A stretch of DNA of 8,943 nucleotides from Planctomycetota bacterium (GTDB lineage Bacteria > Planctomycetota > UBA1135), in the NCBI GenBank assembly GCA_014382465.1, contig JACNJP010000376.1, positions 1 through 8,943 on the forward strand, given 5' to 3'. Position numbers and translations under genes: made by a program. The notes beneath the pieces were generated by a model. It made no database searches and had not been told where the DNA came from. It worked only from the letters and a program-made list of their open reading frames with translations. Positions 5,914 through 8,943 of this stretch are shown piece after piece. Every line of letters starts with the position of its first letter. The first letter of the stretch is position 1.

Positions 5914-6452
5914 GCAGCCGCCGGACGCTGGTCCTCCTGTTGGTCCTGGCGGTCGTCGCCGGCGGCCTCCGCCTCGGGATCGGGAGCTGGTTCAACCGCT
6001 ACAACGACGGCCTCGAGGCCAGCAAGGTGGCGCTGCGGGGGATCGTCCAGGACACCGAGTACCTGCGGGTGCGGCGCGCCAACTCGGTGGTGGCCGAGTC
6101 CGACGAGGGCTACCTGACCCACTTCCAGGTCCAGGCCCGCACCCAGCACATGGCGCCGGTGACCGCGCCGATGCGCGAGAGCCAGCAGAAGAACGCCATC
6201 GAGCGCGAATTCACCCTCGGCTTCGAGAAGGACCCGCCGCACTTCAGCCGCGACCAGATCACGCGCTTCCTCTTCAACACCGAGCTGCTCATGCCGCGGC
6301 TGCGCACCACCAAGCTGGTCCTGCAGCCGGCCGGCGAAGGCAGCTCGAGGCGGCGCAAGGGCCCCGACCCCGGCGCCGAGCGCGACGACCTGTGGGAGGT
6401 CACCCAGCTGACCTTCACCCAGTTGACGCCTACGGCCAAGACCAGGGAATAG
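5910..6452 (+). CDS. GspM/PilO-like inner-membrane assembly-platform protein
   Basis: The 180-residue product has a single N-terminal transmembrane helix (about 6-24, TLVLLLVLAVVAGGLRLGI) and a periplasmic domain. That domain begins with a helical stretch (30-60) and continues with a mixed alpha/beta region (100-175: REFTLGFEKDPPHF, then the helix ITRFLFNTELLMPRL and the strand TTKLVLQPA), which may be a ferredoxin-like fold as in GspM or PilO. A charged low-complexity loop (SSRRRKGPDPGAERDD, 145-160) interrupts it. The ATG overlaps the gspL-like stop by four bases (ATGA), with GAAGGGAG seven bases upstream. This arrangement is typical of gspL-gspM pairs and is the main reason for the call; sequence similarity alone would not establish it. 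No gspN or other secretion gene follows, as the next gene is convergent. Confidence 0.55.
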   Translation: MSSRRTLVLLLVLAVVAGGLRLGIGSWFNRYNDGLEASKVALRGIVQDTEYLRVRRANSVVAESDEGYLTHFQVQARTQHMAPVTAPMRESQQKNAIEREFTLGFEKDPPHFSRDQITRFLFNTELLMPRLRTTKLVLQPAGEGSSRRRKGPDPGAERDDLWEVTQLTFTQLTPTAKTRE

Positions 6453-6470
6453 CCGCGGCGCCGGCCCGGC

Positions 6471-7493
6471 TCACAGGAAGCGCCGCAGGATCGCGAGGGC
6501 GCCTTCGCGCCACGGCGTCCGGTGGCCGACGCCGGCCTGGCTCAGCCCGGCGCGGTTCGCCAGGTACCAGTCGTAGGTGCGGATGAGGGTGCCGGCGTTG
6601 CTCCAGCGCGGCTCCCAGCCGAGCGCGCGCAGGCGCCCAGTCTCGACCCAGGAGTCCTGGTCGGCGGTGCCGTAGACCCACTTGTAGAGCGGCGACAGCC
6701 TGAGCGCCTCGAGCGCCGACAGGCTGCCCTTGGCCAGCCAGGCGGGGGTGCGCAGCAGACGGCTCCCCGAGCCAGCGTGCTCGAACAGCGCGCCGAGGTC
6801 CTCCTCGACGCTGCCGAAGTCGCCGGCGCCGACGTTGAAGGTGGCGTTGGCCTGGCCCGCCGGCAGCTCGAGCAGCAGCCGCACCGCCGCGACCAAGTCC
6901 TCGACGTCGAGCAGCTGGTAGCGGTTGCGGCCGCCGCCGATCACCGGGATGCGCCGGCCCTGGCGCACCCACTCGAACAGGATCTGGAACACGCCGAGGC
7001 GCTCGGGGCCGAGGAAGGTCTTCGGCCGCACCACCGCCACGGCCTGGCCGCGCTGTCGCGCCTCCTCCACCAGGCGCTCGGCGGCCACCTTGCTCTCGCC
7101 GTAGGGGCCGACGCCGTGCATGGCGTCGTCCTCGTCCAGCGGATGGTGGTCGGGGATGCCGTAGACCGCGGTCGAGGAGACGTGCAGCAGCCGCGGCACG
7201 CCCAGCTCCTGCGCCGCGTCGAGCACCGCGCGGGTGCCGTCGGTGTTGACGCTTCGGATCTCGGCCGGCTTCCACAGCGGCAGCGCCGCCGCGGCGTGGA
7301 CCACGGCGTCGGCGCCGTCGAAGGCGCGCCGCAGCAGCTCCCGGTCGCGGACGTCGCCCCGGATCGCCGCCGCGCCGGCCAGCTCGTCTCCGGCGACCGT
7401 CTCCAGGTCGAGCAGCAGCCGGTCGTGCTCAGCCAGCCCGCGCGACAGGTGGAAGCCGAGGAAGCCGGCGCCGCCGGTGAGGACCACCTTCAT
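6471..7493 (-). CDS. Extended-SDR NAD(P)-dependent epimerase/dehydratase family protein
   Basis: This 340-residue protein is a nucleotide-sugar epimerase/reductase or 3-beta-hydroxysteroid-dehydrogenase-like extended SDR, probably cytoplasmic. The N-terminal Rossmann motif TGGAGFLG (6-13) binds the cofactor, and Asp29 at the end of strand 2 suggests NAD(H) preference. Further family marks are DVRD (47-50), VHAAAALPLW (65-74), NTDGT (83-87), VSSTAVYG (105-112) and the catalytic YGESK with Tyr131 and Lys135. RPKTFLGP (156-163) lies in the substrate region. The start codon lies four bases after the stop of the upstream UbiA-like gene, so the two are almost certainly co-transcribed. Given that neighbour, a sugar linked to polyprenyl phosphate or a nucleotide sugar is the likely substrate, but this is inference; a sterol-like or flavonoid-reductase-like substrate cannot be excluded. 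Family confidence is high, substrate confidence low. Confidence 0.88.
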   Translation of the reverse strand: MKVVLTGGAGFLGFHLSRGLAEHDRLLLDLETVAGDELAGAAAIRGDVRDRELLRRAFDGADAVVHAAAALPLWKPAEIRSVNTDGTRAVLDAAQELGVPRLLHVSSTAVYGIPDHHPLDEDDAMHGVGPYGESKVAAERLVEEARQRGQAVAVVRPKTFLGPERLGVFQILFEWVRQGRRIPVIGGGRNRYQLLDVEDLVAAVRLLLELPAGQANATFNVGAGDFGSVEEDLGALFEHAGSGSRLLRTPAWLAKGSLSALEALRLSPLYKWVYGTADQDSWVETGRLRALGWEPRWSNAGTLIRTYDWYLANRAGLSQAGVGHRTPWREGALAILRRFL

Positions 7494-7497
7494 CGGT

Positions 7498-8406
7498 TCA
7501 GCGGTAGAGCACCACCGCGACCACGGCGGCGTAGCCGAGGATGGCCAGGAGCAGCGGTCGGTCCTCGATCAGCAGCCGCTCGGGCCGCTGGCCGCGCTCC
7601 TTCTGGTAGACCAGGTGGAGGTAGCGCAGCACCCCGTAGAGCACGAAAGGGAAGGTCCAGACCATGCCCGGGCGGCCGGCTTGCGATTCGATCTCGACGT
7701 CCAGGGACAGCAGGGCCCCCGGCAGCAGGGTGTAGAGGCCGTAGGTCACCACCGTCGCCGAGGCCACGATGGCCACCATGACGTCGAGGCCGGGGCCGTC
7801 GTACTCGGCCAGCAGCGGCCGCTGGTCGGGTGCCTCCTGGTCGAGCGCGACCAGCTCGGCCTTGCGCTTGCACAGCGCCAGGAACAGGGCCAGCTGCACC
7901 GAGCAAGCCACCAGCCAGGGCGACAGCGGCACGTCGATGGCCCAGACCCCGGCCAGCACCCGCAGCAGGAAACCGGCGGCGATGCAGAACACGTCCAGCA
8001 GCACGACGTGCTTCAGCCGCAGGGAGTAGGCCAGCTGCAGCGCCAGGTAGGCCGCCACCGGACCGGCGGCCGGCCGGGCCAGGAGCAAGCTGGCGGCCAC
8101 CGCCGCGGCCGCCAGGAGCGCCGCCAGACCGAGGGCGGGCCGGGGAGCGACCTGCCCCGAGGCGATCGGCCGCAGCCGCTTCACCGGGTGCAGCCGGTCG
8201 CGCTCGCGGTCGAGCACGTCGTTCACCAAGTAGACGGCCGAGGAGGCGGCGCAGAAGGCCAGGAAGGCCCAGAAGGCGGCCAGGGCGGGGGAGTAGCCGT
8301 CGAGGGTCCCGGCGCCGAGGACCTGGCCGCTGAAGACCAGGCCGGCGAAGACCACCAGGTTCTTGGTCCACTGGCGCGGGCGCAGGCTGCGGAGCAGAGG
8401 CGGCAT
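7498..8406 (-). CDS. UbiA-family polyprenyl-phosphate phosphoribosyltransferase (DPPR synthase-like)
   Basis: This 302-residue integral membrane enzyme has about eight or nine hydrophobic helices. It matches the UbiA branch that transfers 5-phosphoribose from PRPP to decaprenyl phosphate (mycobacterial Rv3806c type), which is also about 302 residues long. Diagnostic parts are LRPRQWTKN (8-16) at the N-terminus, the first Asp-rich motif NDVLDRERD (62-70) followed by HPVKRLRPIASG (73-84), and the second motif region YSLRLKHVVLLDVFCIAAGF (127-146). In mycobacteria the product leads to decaprenyl-phospho-arabinose for the cell wall; here I infer a polyprenyl-phospho-pentose for some envelope glycan. 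The frame stays open far upstream, but that part has no family similarity and overlaps the DUF192 gene, so the ATG at 8406 is the right start. It sits five bases after the DUF192 stop and ends four bases before the epimerase start. No strong Shine-Dalgarno site is seen. Other UbiA prenyltransferases are less likely. Confidence 0.88.
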   Translation of the reverse strand: MPPLLRSLRPRQWTKNLVVFAGLVFSGQVLGAGTLDGYSPALAAFWAFLAFCAASSAVYLVNDVLDRERDRLHPVKRLRPIASGQVAPRPALGLAALLAAAAVAASLLLARPAAGPVAAYLALQLAYSLRLKHVVLLDVFCIAAGFLLRVLAGVWAIDVPLSPWLVACSVQLALFLALCKRKAELVALDQEAPDQRPLLAEYDGPGLDVMVAIVASATVVTYGLYTLLPGALLSLDVEIESQAGRPGMVWTFPFVLYGVLRYLHLVYQKERGQRPERLLIEDRPLLLAILGYAAVVAVVLYR

Positions 8407-8411
8407 CCGGC

Positions 8412-8816
8412 TCAGGATAGCCCGTCCGGTCTCGCCGGATCCCGGGGCTGGCCGCGCAGGAGCTCGAGCTGGTCGCCAGGTCGCGGCGGCGCCGCCAGGT
8501 CGGGCGGGAGCAGCAGGGCGGCGGCCGCGCCGGGGGGCGCGGGCAAGGCGCGGAAGCGCGCCAGGCGCACGGCCGTCAGCACCCGTAACGAGCCGTCGAG
8601 GTAGACCGCCCATAGCGGATGAGGGGCGAAGAAGCTGTGCACCGCGAGGGCCGGCTCGAGCCACAGCCCGGACTCGGCCTCCAGCCGGCGGCCGGCGGCC
8701 TGGCGGAAGCGCGCCCAGCGGCTCTCGAGCCGCTCCAGGTCGCGGGCCAGCAGGCCGCCGCGGGAGGCGTTGCCGCAGCGCAGACGGCCATCCTCGACCG
8801 GGGGCGGCCGCCTCAT
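8412..8816 (-). CDS. Divergent DUF192 family protein
   Basis: The 134-residue product (from the ATG at 8816) follows the layout of short DUF192 proteins, whose function is unknown. GNASRGGLLARDLERLESRW (15-34) corresponds to the family's N-terminal NxTRGxxLA segment. LWLEPALAVHSFFAPHPLWA (51-70) corresponds to the core usually reading like LxxxPCxxVHTFxMRFPIDV, followed by VYLDGSLRVL (71-80). PPRPGDQLEL (110-119) is the usual C-terminal PGDxL end. The conserved Cys and Met of the core are both replaced by Ala, and Arg/Ala content is high, so this is a divergent member. No signal peptide is seen in this form. The reading frame remains open to the window edge, so the true start could lie further upstream; there is no good Shine-Dalgarno site at 8816. 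It is the first visible gene of a tight operon with the UbiA-like and epimerase genes. Confidence 0.68.
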   Translation of the reverse strand: MRRPPPVEDGRLRCGNASRGGLLARDLERLESRWARFRQAAGRRLEAESGLWLEPALAVHSFFAPHPLWAVYLDGSLRVLTAVRLARFRALPAPPGAAAALLLPPDLAAPPRPGDQLELLRGQPRDPARPDGLS

Positions 8817-8943
8817 GCCGGCGCGGCGCCACCCGCCCCGGGCGGGGGGGGGCCGGCCGCCGCCCCGGCCCGCCGGGGTGCGGGCCGGGGGCCGGTCGGG
8901 CGAGGCCCACGCGGGGCGCCGGGCAGCCGCCGCCTGCGCGCCG
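8817..8943. other. Extremely GC-rich window edge, coding status unclear
   Basis: These 127 bases are nearly all G and C, with a run of nine G at 8844-8852 and two compact dyads, CCCGCC/GGCGGG (8832-8846) and CCCCGG/CCGGGG (8863-8878). On the minus strand two frames are open throughout. One continues the DUF192 frame. The other encodes an Ala/Pro/Arg/Gly-rich tail ending in a TGA that overlaps the DUF192 ATG as ATGA (8813-8816), as the end of an upstream gene would. I cannot decide between them. No promoter is recognisable. Confidence 0.35.

Noticed and set aside
6522..8604. Long plus-strand open frames across the epimerase and UbiA-like genes
   Set aside because: Both minus-strand genes have clear family motifs (TGGAGFLG, YGESK, NDVLDRERD). 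The plus frames have low-complexity products.
8407..8910. N-terminal extension of the UbiA-like frame to 8910
   Set aside because: The extension is Arg/Pro/Ala-rich without similarity to the family and overlaps the DUF192 gene. Family length and start motif fit the ATG at 8406.
1..8943. Mobile elements, CRISPR arrays, tRNA or rRNA genes
   Set aside because: No transposase or integrase motifs, terminal repeats, regularly spaced repeats or cloverleaf-like sequences were recognised on either strand.

Overview
The window is very GC-rich, gene-dense bacterial DNA with strong G/C bias at third codon positions. A GspL-like type II secretion protein, a Spy/CpxP-like exported protein and a membrane-tethered trypsin-like protease point to a Gram-negative (diderm) organism. 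The overall style resembles Myxococcota, Acidobacteriota or a related high-GC lineage, but I cannot fix the taxon from sequence alone. There is no tRNA, rRNA, CRISPR array, insertion sequence or phage gene, so this looks like ordinary chromosome rather than a mobile island.

Layout. (1) Positions 64-1221, minus strand: a membrane-anchored coiled-coil trypsin-like serine protease. (2) 1222-1425: a divergent intergenic region with three successive inverted repeats and a possible -10 box. (3) 1426-2667, plus strand: ribBA, the bifunctional first-step enzyme of riboflavin synthesis; its RibB half carries Gln where the family has a metal-binding His. (4) 2760-4123, plus strand: an ECF sigma factor, a zinc-finger membrane anti-sigma factor and a small exported LDxxQRQ-repeat protein, tightly coupled, preceded by an ECF-type promoter candidate. 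(5) 4141-6452, plus strand: a GspL-like inner-membrane protein and a GspM/PilO-like partner overlapping it by 4 bases. (6) 6471-8816, minus strand: a tight three-gene operon, transcribed in the order DUF192 protein, UbiA-family polyprenyl-phosphate phosphoribosyltransferase, extended-SDR NAD(P)-dependent epimerase/reductase. (7) 8817-8943: an extremely GC-rich edge of unclear coding status.

How the genes may work together. The sigma/anti-sigma/exported-protein set has the architecture of a Cnr-type envelope signalling module: the exported protein senses, the membrane anti-sigma relays, the sigma factor acts. It runs without a visible terminator into the gspL/gspM-like pair, so secretion-platform genes may be in the same transcript. 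The nearby tethered protease could act in envelope quality control and, speculatively, on the anti-sigma factor. The minus-strand operon suggests synthesis of a polyprenyl-phosphate-linked sugar for the envelope. I did not find a clearly new system. The most checkable oddities are the RibB His-to-Gln change, the structured ribBA leader, the sigma/secretion gene linkage and the protease architecture.
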